Shown here in pieces: positions 7,197 to 13,916 of a stretch of DNA of 23,649 nucleotides (the stretch's first letter is position 1; each line of letters opens with the position of its first letter). The notes below the pieces were generated by a model. The model did not search any database and was not told the origin of the DNA. It worked only from the letters and a program-made list of their open reading frames with translations. Source of the stretch: RUG13615 sp040307715 (GTDB taxonomy: Bacteria > Bacillota > Clostridia > Peptostreptococcales > Anaerovoracaceae); contig JAWRJC010000068.1 in NCBI GenBank assembly GCA_040307715.1, positions 1 to 23,649 on the forward strand, read 5' to 3'. A program made the position numbers and the translations under genes.

Positions 7197-7316
7197 TGAT
7201 TCTTTCTTTTTTGAGGGATTTGTTTTTTGCCCGGAACCGCTTTTTACGGCTTCACCAATTCTTCACATTTCCAGCTGACCACAACATTTAGTGGGCTGTG
7301 CAAAAAGGGTATAGTT

Positions 7317-7417
7317 TTTTCCACAGGTTGTTGATAAACCTGTGTATAGTTTGCATTTCAGCAAAAAAATTTCCGTATTGTCTGTGGATAACTTTTTCGT
7401 TAAGATAGTTATACACA
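7317..7417. other. oriC: oriC, dnaA-upstream DnaA-box cluster
   Basis: Two perfect DnaA boxes (TTATNCACA): 7383-7391 on the minus strand (TTATCCACA) and 7409-7417 on the plus strand (TTATACACA). Two one-mismatch boxes: 7317-7325 (TTTTCCACA, plus) and 7341-7349 (CTATACACA, minus). The last two form part of an 8-bp inverted repeat CACAGGTT/AACCTGTG (7322-7329, 7337-7344). They lie in the 369-bp rpmH-dnaA gap, the usual place for the dnaA-proximal origin cluster and DnaA autoregulation. The rest of the gap (7197-7316) is AT-rich with no further recognisable element. Confidence 0.82.
7378..7406 (+). promoter_or_regulatory. dnaA: candidate dnaA promoter overlapping a DnaA box
   Basis: TTGTCT (7378-7383), 17 bp, TAAGAT (7401-7406), about 55 bp before the dnaA ATG. 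A perfect DnaA box (7383-7391) sits in the spacer and another (7409-7417) at the expected start site, which fits autorepression by DnaA. Hexamers are moderate matches only. Confidence 0.45.
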
Positions 7418-7460
7418 CCCGTACCATACGGAATATCTAGAGAAGGAGAGCCCCCGGCAA

Positions 7461-8855
7461 ATGCCTGATTTTGTCACAAACTGGGAAAAAACACTGCAAA
7501 TATTGAGGGAAGAACTCAATGATACGATGTTCGACACCTGGATCGCACCGCTGGTTCCTAAGAAAATGGATGAAACGAGCGGCACTCTTTACGTAGAAGG
7601 AGAAAATGAGTATAAGATCCAGCGATTCACAGAACGGTATCTGCAGATCGCCAACAGCGCAGCCTCTATCGCGTTCGGTCATCCCGTCCTCATCGAGGCG
7701 TCTGTTGCAGCGCCCGTTCCTGTTATAGAACCGCTTCCGGAAGACGCTGAAAAACTAGGACCTTCCGACGATTACAGCGACTATCCGGACGATGAGCTTT
7801 CTCAGGAAAACTATCTGAACCCGCGCTATAATTTCGGTACTTTTGTTGTCGGGGAAAACAGCAAGATGGCACATGCCGCGGCGCGCATCATTGCGGATGC
7901 TCCCGGAAAGAAAAATCTCAATCCTTTCTTTCTTTACGGGGAATCCGGTGTCGGCAAGACCCATCTGATGCATGCCATCGGCCATTATATCCTCAAGAAT
8001 TCCAATAAAAAAGTACTTTATGTCACATCTGAGATGTTCACGAATGAATTCATCAGTGTGCTCGACTCCGATCAAAGAAAAGGTATCAGAGGGAGCAACT
8101 GGAGAAAGAAATTCCGCGACAAATACAGAAAGACCGATGTTCTTCTGATCGACGATATCCAGTTCCTCGAAGGAAAAGAAGGAACGATCAATGAATTTTT
8201 CAATACCTTCGAAGCGCTGATCGCGAGAAACAAGCAGATCATCATCACCAGCGACCGTTCTCCGGAACAGCTGAAACTCGATGAACGCATCAAATCCCGT
8301 TTTATGTGGGGTATTACGGCAGATATCCAGGCGCCGGATTATGAAACGCGCGTCGCGATCCTGCTGAGCAAAGCAGAAGCGGAAAATATTGAAGTGACGC
8401 CGGAAGTACGCGCTGTCATCGAACTGATCGCGGAACGCATCAAAAGGAATGTCCGCGAGCTGGAGAGTTCCTTTACACAAGTCGTTACTCTGGCACCGCT
8501 TGTCGGAGAACCGATCAGTGTCTCTTTTGCAAAGAAAACGCTGAAAAATATGCTGCGTAATAAAGAATCCGTCATCACGATCGAAGGCATCAAAAGAGCG
8601 GTCTGCAAACATTACAATGTCAAGATGCAGGATATGGATTCAAAGAAAAGAATGCGTGCGATCGCCTATCCCAGACAGATCGCCATGTATCTTTCCAAGG
8701 AACTGACCGAGTATTCCCTTCCCAAGATCGGCGAGTCTTTCGGCGGCAGAGATCATACGACTGTTCTTTATGCCTGCAATAAGATCCGGGAAGATATGAA
8801 GATGAGTGAAGAACTAAGAGAAGACATTGAAGAACTGAAAAGCATCCTGCAGTAA
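7461..8855 (+). CDS. dnaA: chromosomal replication initiator protein DnaA
   Basis: AAA+ ATPase that binds DnaA boxes and opens the origin. Domain I is about residues 1-80 (WEKTLQILREELNDTMFDTWIAPL). A short acidic domain II follows (about 85-120). Domain III AAA+ has Walker A GESGVGKT (160-167), Walker B LLIDD (228-232), and sensor region IIITSDRSPEQL. Domain IV is the DNA-binding helix-turn-helix with GESFGGRDHTTVLYACNKI near the C-terminus. 464 residues is normal. Between NEFISVL and KYRKTDVLLIDD it carries a basic stretch (SDQRKGIRGSNWRKKFRD, about 203-220) that appears several residues longer than in B. subtilis DnaA. The Shine-Dalgarno AGAAGGAG lies 11-12 bases before the ATG, slightly long. 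DnaA boxes flank the gene on both sides. Confidence 0.98.
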   Translation: MPDFVTNWEKTLQILREELNDTMFDTWIAPLVPKKMDETSGTLYVEGENEYKIQRFTERYLQIANSAASIAFGHPVLIEASVAAPVPVIEPLPEDAEKLGPSDDYSDYPDDELSQENYLNPRYNFGTFVVGENSKMAHAAARIIADAPGKKNLNPFFLYGESGVGKTHLMHAIGHYILKNSNKKVLYVTSEMFTNEFISVLDSDQRKGIRGSNWRKKFRDKYRKTDVLLIDDIQFLEGKEGTINEFFNTFEALIARNKQIIITSDRSPEQLKLDERIKSRFMWGITADIQAPDYETRVAILLSKAEAENIEVTPEVRAVIELIAERIKRNVRELESSFTQVVTLAPLVGEPISVSFAKKTLKNMLRNKESVITIEGIKRAVCKHYNVKMQDMDSKKRMRAIAYPRQIAMYLSKELTEYSLPKIGESFGGRDHTTVLYACNKIREDMKMSEELREDIEELKSILQ

Positions 8856-8869
8856 AGTTATTCAATCGC

Positions 8870-9010
8870 TGTGGAAAAAAGAAACATGTTATCCACAGAT
8901 TTTCAATAATAAAATTTCATTCATTTTTCAACAAGAAAAAGACTTATCAACAGTTTCAACAAGGTATACTACTAATACTACTGCTTTTTAATAATAAGAA
9001 TAAAAAAGAA
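8870..9010 (+). other. oriC: oriC, dnaA-dnaN DnaA boxes and probable DNA unwinding element
   Basis: This 200-bp gap holds a perfect DnaA box TTATCCACA (8889-8897), one-mismatch boxes at 8870-8878 (minus) and 8944-8952 (TTATCAACA, plus), then the triplet run CTA-CTA-ATA-CTA-CTG (8969-8983). Its complement reads as 3'-GAT-type triplets like the DnaA-trio described next to the B. subtilis unwinding element. An AT-only-rich tract follows (8984-9010). I infer that strand opening starts here. A small hairpin with a GC stem (9012-9026 region) precedes the dnaN Shine-Dalgarno. Confidence 0.75.
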
Positions 9011-9055
9011 AGTGCGCTTCGCGCTCCGTCTATTTGATCTTAAAGGAGGACTAAA

Positions 9056-10168
9056 ATGAGATTTTCCTGTGAACAGAGTACATTGTCAAAAGCACTGGGC
9101 ATCGTTTCCAAAGCGGTTTCCGTCAGAACAACGATCCCGGTCCTCAAATCCATCCTTTTAGAAGCAAATGATGGAGAATTGAAAATGTCCGCATCCGATC
9201 TGGATCTTTCGATCGAGAAAGTCATCGATGTCAGAGTGGATGAACCCGGCAGCATCGCTGTCAATGCGAAGCTGTTTATGGATATCGTAAGAAAACTGCC
9301 TGCCGGTAATGTGGATGTTGCCATCAATGAAAACGGCAATGTCATCATCAAAACACTGAATTCCGAATTCAATATCTTAGGTACACCGGCCAGCGATTTT
9401 CCGAACATCGGTGAACTGGAAGGACCGCAGGATACACTTTCCTTTGATAAAGACATCTTTACGGAGATGATCAGAAAGACAGGTTTCTGTGCCAGTGTTG
9501 ATGAAACAAAAGGCATCATCGTCGGTATCCTGATGGAACTTGAAGAGAATGTCTTCAATATGGTCGCGCTCGACGGATTCAGAATGGCGATCGCCAGAGA
9601 AAAGATGCGCAACGCGGAAAGTAAAAAAATCGTCATCAGCGCCAGGATCCTCAATGAACTGTATAAGATCATCATGGAAACAGGCACTGAAGAAGATGTC
9701 AAACTGATCCTCGGTGAAAAGAAAGCGGTCATGCTGCTCGAAAGAACGAAGATCGTCATGAGACTGCTCGAAGGCGCGTTCATCAAATACAGAGATATTC
9801 TCCCGAAAGAGAACAAGCTGTTCATCCGTGCGAACCGCAAAGATATGATGGATGCCGTTGAAAGAGCTTCTCTGCTTTCCAAGAGCGGCCGCAACAATCT
9901 GATCATCTGCTCCATCAATAACAATCTGATGCAGATCACATCTAATTCCGAAGAAGGAAACGTTAAAGAAGACCTGATCATCGAATCGAACGGCGGCAGC
10001 CTGGATATCGGCTTCAACTCCAAATACATTCTGGATGCTCTGAAGGTCATCGATGATGAAGAAATCCGCATGGAATTCAACACCGGCATCACACCATGCC
10101 TGATCAGACCGGTCGAAGGAGAAAGATATGAATATCTGATCCTGCCTGTCCGTATCCCGGCGAGATAG
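9056..10168 (+). CDS. dnaN: DNA polymerase III beta subunit (sliding clamp)
   Basis: Ring-shaped processivity clamp for the replicative polymerase. 370 residues, three repeated clamp domains. Starts MRFSCEQSTLSKALGIVSKA with the conserved RTTIPVLKSILLEA; ends with the family-typical MEFNTGITPCLIRPVEGERYEYLILPVRI. An excellent Shine-Dalgarno AAAGGAGG sits about seven bases before the ATG. It follows dnaA by 200 bp of origin sequence and ends at a strong terminator, so recF is transcribed separately. Codon use is visibly more AT-rich (GAA, AAA, AAT) than in gyrB/gyrA. Confidence 0.98.
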   Translation: MRFSCEQSTLSKALGIVSKAVSVRTTIPVLKSILLEANDGELKMSASDLDLSIEKVIDVRVDEPGSIAVNAKLFMDIVRKLPAGNVDVAINENGNVIIKTLNSEFNILGTPASDFPNIGELEGPQDTLSFDKDIFTEMIRKTGFCASVDETKGIIVGILMELEENVFNMVALDGFRMAIAREKMRNAESKKIVISARILNELYKIIMETGTEEDVKLILGEKKAVMLLERTKIVMRLLEGAFIKYRDILPKENKLFIRANRKDMMDAVERASLLSKSGRNNLIICSINNNLMQITSNSEEGNVKEDLIIESNGGSLDIGFNSKYILDALKVIDDEEIRMEFNTGITPCLIRPVEGERYEYLILPVRIPAR

Positions 10169-10178
10169 TTTAAGAAAT

Positions 10179-10224
10179 AAAGAATCGCTCTTGAGTCAAT
10201 TGATTGAAGAGCGATTCTTTTTTT
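10179..10224 (+). terminator. intrinsic terminator after dnaN
   Basis: A 14-bp perfect stem: AAAGAATCGCTCTT (10179-10192) pairs with AAGAGCGATTCTTT (10207-10220). The 14-base loop is followed by a T run to about 10224. It begins 11 bp after the dnaN stop. Confidence 0.92.
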
Positions 10225-10260
10225 ATGCTGTCTAAAAGAAATCTACCCTTCTATCTTATC

Positions 10261-10289
10261 TTGCGGCAGTTATTGGTTTCGAATAAAAT
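10261..10289 (+). promoter_or_regulatory. recF: candidate recF promoter immediately before the start codon
   Basis: TTGCGG (10261-10266), 17 bp, TAAAAT (10284-10289). The predicted start site falls about 7 bases past the -10, at or next to the recF ATG (10296), and no Shine-Dalgarno is present. If real, the transcript would be leaderless or nearly so. Confidence 0.45.
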
Positions 10290-10295
10290 GAGTAC

Positions 10296-11474
10296 ATGAT
10301 TTATAAGTCGATCTCGCTCGAAAATTACAGAAACTATGAGAAACGCGAATTCACCTTCCATGATAAAGTGAATTTCTTTTTGGGTGAGAACGGCCGCGGC
10401 AAGACCAATCTTCTGGAAAGCATTTATCTGACTTCGTACGGGAAGTCTTTCCGCACTTTCAAAGACCGCGAACTGATCCGGTTCGGCGAAGATTTCTGCC
10501 GGGTGAAAGGACAGTTTGTGCGCGGCAATGAAGAAGAATCGCAGACAGTAGAGATCTTTATCGGACGCGACGGGACCCGCAAAGGCAACGTTGACGGCAT
10601 CGAATTCCAAAAGTACTCGGATATTTTCGATCATGTGCTAGCGGTCGTTTTTTCGCCGGAAGATCTGAAAATCATTAAAGAAAGCCCTGAAAAAAGAAGG
10701 GACTTCATCGACCGGGAAATCAGCACCCTGAGCATGTCCTATTACCGCAACCTTCTGATGTACGGCAGGATCCTGGCGCAGCGCAACGCGTATCTCAAAG
10801 ATGATGTGCGGGATATGGATCTGCTCGCTGTCTGGGATGAGAACCGCATCCATTACGGCGCGGCGCTTATCTGGCAGCGGTATCAATTCATGAAAAAAAT
10901 CAGCCGGATCTGCGCAAAGATCCATCATGATCTGACCGGCGGCAAAGAATCGCTTTCTTTAGAGTATGCGGCAGACTGCGGACTTGCTGCCATCTCCGCA
11001 TTCGAAGAGGAAATGAAAGAAGCAGGCATTTCTTTCGGCGATGCTAAGAAAATCAGCAAGGAAAAAGAAAAAGAAATCCTGGAACAGCTGCGCGAAGAAC
11101 TGCGGCAGACAGCACTCGACTCGATGGAAACGGATTTCAGGATCCGCCATACGACGCGCGGTCCGCAGAAAGACGATATCAAAGTGCTGCTGCGAAAAAA
11201 TGAAGAAGGCGCCATCGATATCCGGCATTTCGGATCGCAGGGCCAGCAGCGCACAGCGGCGCTTTCGATGAAACTATCCGAGATCGAGCTGATCCGCGAA
11301 GAAAAAGGAGAATATCCGATCCTCCTCCTGGATGATGTTCTTTCCGAACTTGATATTTCCCGGCAGAATTACCTGATCGATTCTCTTAAGAACGTCCAGC
11401 TGTTCATCACCGCAACAGAACTGCCGCCGCAGGTGAAGGAAAAACTGCCGGACAGCAAGCTGATCGCGATCTGA
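10296..11474 (+). CDS. recF: DNA replication and repair protein RecF
   Basis: SMC-like ATPase that loads RecA at single-strand gaps with RecO and RecR. 392 residues; Walker A GENGRGKT (30-37), ABC-type signature FGSQGQQRTAALSMKLSEIELI, Walker B PILLLDDVLSEL near the C-terminus. Starts MIYKSISLENYRNYEKREF, matching the family N-terminus, so the ATG at 10296 is secure although no ribosome-binding site is visible. An out-of-frame ATG at 10288 opens a three-codon ORF whose TGA overlaps this ATG. Many Firmicutes have an S4-domain gene between dnaN and recF; it is absent here. A terminator follows 22 bp after the stop. Confidence 0.97.
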   Translation: MIYKSISLENYRNYEKREFTFHDKVNFFLGENGRGKTNLLESIYLTSYGKSFRTFKDRELIRFGEDFCRVKGQFVRGNEEESQTVEIFIGRDGTRKGNVDGIEFQKYSDIFDHVLAVVFSPEDLKIIKESPEKRRDFIDREISTLSMSYYRNLLMYGRILAQRNAYLKDDVRDMDLLAVWDENRIHYGAALIWQRYQFMKKISRICAKIHHDLTGGKESLSLEYAADCGLAAISAFEEEMKEAGISFGDAKKISKEKEKEILEQLREELRQTALDSMETDFRIRHTTRGPQKDDIKVLLRKNEEGAIDIRHFGSQGQQRTAALSMKLSEIELIREEKGEYPILLLDDVLSELDISRQNYLIDSLKNVQLFITATELPPQVKEKLPDSKLIAI

Positions 11475-11496
11475 GAAAGGAAACAGGATCAAAATG

Positions 11497-11524
11497 AAAA
11501 AGGGGTGCCGGGCACCCCTTTTAT
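11497..11524 (+). terminator. intrinsic terminator after recF
   Basis: Stem AAAAAGGGGTGC (11497-11508), short CGG loop, GCACCCCTTTT (from 11512), then TATTAT. Strong GC stem; it may also act on the minus strand because of the A run on its left. Confidence 0.85.
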
Positions 11525-11759
11525 TATAGAAGAAAAGAATACTATATCTTGTATCTGATAAACGAAAAAACATAGCTGTACAATAATTGGTATTTACTGT
11601 AAAATTTTATAGGTTGCGAATTTAAATTAAAAGACGTTTTTTACGGCTAAAATCGCGCCTTGATGGCACAAAAAAGATAAAAATCATCAAAAAATATCTA
11701 ATTATAGTTTTAGCAGGCCTTAAATCGGCGATTTTTCGCTGTAAATAAGGTCGTTTTTA

Positions 11760-11788
11760 TTGAGTTTTCCTAGTATATATGGTAAACT
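11760..11788 (+). promoter_or_regulatory. gyrB: gyrB-gyrA promoter, extended -10 type
   Basis: TTGAGT (11760-11765), 17 bp, TAAACT (11783-11788), with TG one base before the -10 (extended -10). An inverted repeat GGTAAA/TTTACC overlaps the -10 and the predicted start site (11781 to about 11796). The predicted transcript has a leader of about 160 bases before gyrB. Confidence 0.7.
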
Positions 11789-11868
11789 TTTTACCGTGTG
11801 GGAGCATGTGCAAAAGGAGGCTGAAAGAAGCCGGAAAAGCGATTCCGCACGTTTGAGAACGAGATCAC

Positions 11869-11888
11869 GCCGTTCTGAAAAGAACGGC
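11869..11888 (+). promoter_or_regulatory. stable GAAA-capped hairpin in the gyrB leader
   Basis: GCCGTTCT (11869-11876), GAAA tetraloop, AGAACGGC (11881-11888), followed by AAAAA rather than T, so it is not a terminator on this strand. A second GC stem CGCCGC/GCGGCG lies at about 11908-11923, close to the gyrB ribosome-binding site (GAAAGG, nine bases before the ATG). Role unknown. Confidence 0.5.
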
Positions 11889-11954
11889 AAAAATGTATCT
11901 AAAGCAGGCGCCGCGCGGGCGGCGTTAAGAGCAATCAAAGAAAGGTAGAACTAC

Positions 11955-13895
11955 ATGGCAGCAGATACCAAATCGCAGCAGAAATACGGGGCCAGTCAGA
12001 TCAGGGTCCTGGAGGGGCTCGAAGCGGTCCGGATGCGTCCGGGCATGTACATCGGCTCCACCGGTGAAAAGGGCCTGCATCATCTGGTCTACGAGATCGT
12101 CGACAACTCGGTCGACGAAGCGCTGGCCGGATTCTGCACAGTGATCAAGGTCACGATCCAGAAAGACAACAGCATCAAGGTCGAAGACGACGGCCGCGGC
12201 ATGCCGGTCGACATGCATCCGAAAGAAAAGAAACCGGCAGTAGAAGTCATCCACACCGTCCTCCATGCGGGCGGTAAATTCGGCGACGGCGGTTACAAAG
12301 TTTCCGGCGGTCTGCACGGCGTCGGCGCATCGGTCGTCAATGCGCTGTCTTCCCGCATGGAAGTCGAAGTCCACAGAGAAGGCAAGGCGTATCAGATCGC
12401 GTTCGAACGCGGCAAGACCGTCGAACCGCTTAAAGAAGTCGGCGACGCGAGAAAGAGCGGCAGCATCACCGTATTCTGGCCGGATCCGGACATCTTCGAC
12501 GAGACCGAATACGACTACATGACCCTGCAGACACGGCTGCGCGAGATGGCCTTCCTTAATAAAGGCCTCCGCATCATCCTCCGCGACGAGCGCGAGAAAA
12601 AGAGAAAAGATGAGTTCTGCTATGAGGGCGGCATCAAGGAGTTCGTCCTGTACCAGAACGAGAATAAAGAAGCGCTTCACGAAGATGTCATCTACTTCGA
12701 GAAGTCCGGCTACGACCAGTCCGGTAAGGGCGGCGACATGGAAGTCGAAGTCGCGATGCAGTACACCAAGGGGTACAGCGAGCTGATGCTCTCCTACGCC
12801 AACAACATCCACACCGTGGACGGCGGCTACCACCTGGCGGGCCTGCGCAGCGCGCTCACCAAGACGGTCAACGACTACGCGCGGCAGCTCAACTTCCTGA
12901 AGGACAAGGATGATCCGCTGACCGGCGACGACATCCGTGAAGGTCTGACCGCCATCGTCTCCGTCAAGATCAGCAATCCGGAGTTCGAAGGCCAGACCAA
13001 GGGCAAGCTCGGCAACATCGCGATGCGCGGCTTTGTCGAGAAGACCGCGAACGAAGAACTCATGGCGTTCCTGCAGGAGCATCCGCAGCAGGCAAAGGCC
13101 ATCATCCAGAAGTGCATCGCGGCGGCAAAAGCCAGAGAAGCGGCCAGAAAGGCCCGCGCGGTCGTCAGAAAGACGAACACCATCGACGGTTCGCTGCCCG
13201 GCAAACTGAGCGACTGCTCCTCGAAAGATCCGGTCGAGTCCGAGATCTTCCTCGTAGAGGGTGACTCCGCTGGCGGCTCCGCCAAGCAGGGCAGAGACAG
13301 AAAGCGTCAGGCCGTCCTCCCGCTCCGCGGTAAGATCCTGAACGTCGAGAAAGCGACGACCGACCGCATCCTCAACTCCGAGGAGATCAAGAACATGATC
13401 ACCGCGTTCGGCTGCGGCATCGGCGAAGAGTTCGACATCAGCAAGCTCCGCTACCACAAGATCATCATCATGACCGATGCGGATGTCGACGGCGCCCACA
13501 TCAGAACGCTGCTTCTGACTTTCTTCTACAGACATATGAAGCCCCTCATCGAAGGCGGCTATGTATACGCGGCGCAGCCGCCGCTCTTCCGCGTCAAGAA
13601 GGGCAAGGAGACCTACTACACCTATTCCGACCGCCAGCAGGAAAAACTGATGGCGAGCCTGGCGGATGTCCCCGGCAAGGCGGAGATCCAGCGGTACAAA
13701 GGTCTCGGCGAGATGAGTTTCCAGCAGCTGTGGGAGACCACCATGGACTACGACGCGCGTACGCTCGTCCAGATCACACTGGAGGACAGCGCCGCTGCGG
13801 ACAGCATCTTCACGACGCTGATGGGCGACAAAGTCCCGCCGCGCCGGAAGTTCATCGAAGAGAACGCCAAGTACGTTAAAAACCTGGATATCTAA
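11955..13895 (+). CDS. gyrB: DNA gyrase subunit B
   Basis: ATPase subunit of type II topoisomerase gyrase, which introduces negative supercoils. 646 residues. GHKL ATPase motifs VDNSVDEALAG and DDGRGMP, then LHGVGASVVNALS; TOPRIM domain with EGDSAGGSAKQGRDRKRQAVLPLRGKILNVEKA and the metal-binding DADVDGAHI; ends RRKFIEENAKYVKNLDI as in typical GyrB. Residues of the coumarin- and quinolone-resistance regions look wild type by eye. It is followed by gyrA after 21 bp. Codon use is sharply biased (GAC, GTC, AAG, CTG) with no TTA, CTA or TCA codon, which leaves the antisense strand open throughout. Confidence 0.98.
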   Translation: MAADTKSQQKYGASQIRVLEGLEAVRMRPGMYIGSTGEKGLHHLVYEIVDNSVDEALAGFCTVIKVTIQKDNSIKVEDDGRGMPVDMHPKEKKPAVEVIHTVLHAGGKFGDGGYKVSGGLHGVGASVVNALSSRMEVEVHREGKAYQIAFERGKTVEPLKEVGDARKSGSITVFWPDPDIFDETEYDYMTLQTRLREMAFLNKGLRIILRDEREKKRKDEFCYEGGIKEFVLYQNENKEALHEDVIYFEKSGYDQSGKGGDMEVEVAMQYTKGYSELMLSYANNIHTVDGGYHLAGLRSALTKTVNDYARQLNFLKDKDDPLTGDDIREGLTAIVSVKISNPEFEGQTKGKLGNIAMRGFVEKTANEELMAFLQEHPQQAKAIIQKCIAAAKAREAARKARAVVRKTNTIDGSLPGKLSDCSSKDPVESEIFLVEGDSAGGSAKQGRDRKRQAVLPLRGKILNVEKATTDRILNSEEIKNMITAFGCGIGEEFDISKLRYHKIIIMTDADVDGAHIRTLLLTFFYRHMKPLIEGGYVYAAQPPLFRVKKGKETYYTYSDRQQEKLMASLADVPGKAEIQRYKGLGEMSFQQLWETTMDYDARTLVQITLEDSAAADSIFTTLMGDKVPPRRKFIEENAKYVKNLDI

Positions 13896-13916
13896 GCTGG
13901 AAAGGAGTAAGAAAAC

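Larger units (their letters stand above)
11525..11954. other. AT-rich intergenic region and gyrB leader, no credible gene
   Basis: From 11525 to about 11755 the sequence is strongly AT-rich and I recognise no gene, RNA or repeat family; short palindromes such as AATTTAAATT occur. From 11760 the gyrB promoter and an untranslated leader of about 160 bases follow. remB (DUF370), which often sits between recF and gyrB, is not present in any frame. A 62-codon frame (11760-11948) begins on the -35 element and lacks a usable start, so I do not call it. Confidence 0.6.

Noticed and set aside
11760..11948. A 62-codon plus-strand frame ending 6 bp before gyrB
   Set aside because: Its only early start lies on the -35 element of the gyrB promoter; the transcript begins downstream of it. 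No later ATG or GTG is well placed after the AAAGGAGG at about 11812. The sequence is basic but resembles nothing I know. A small leader peptide cannot be fully excluded.
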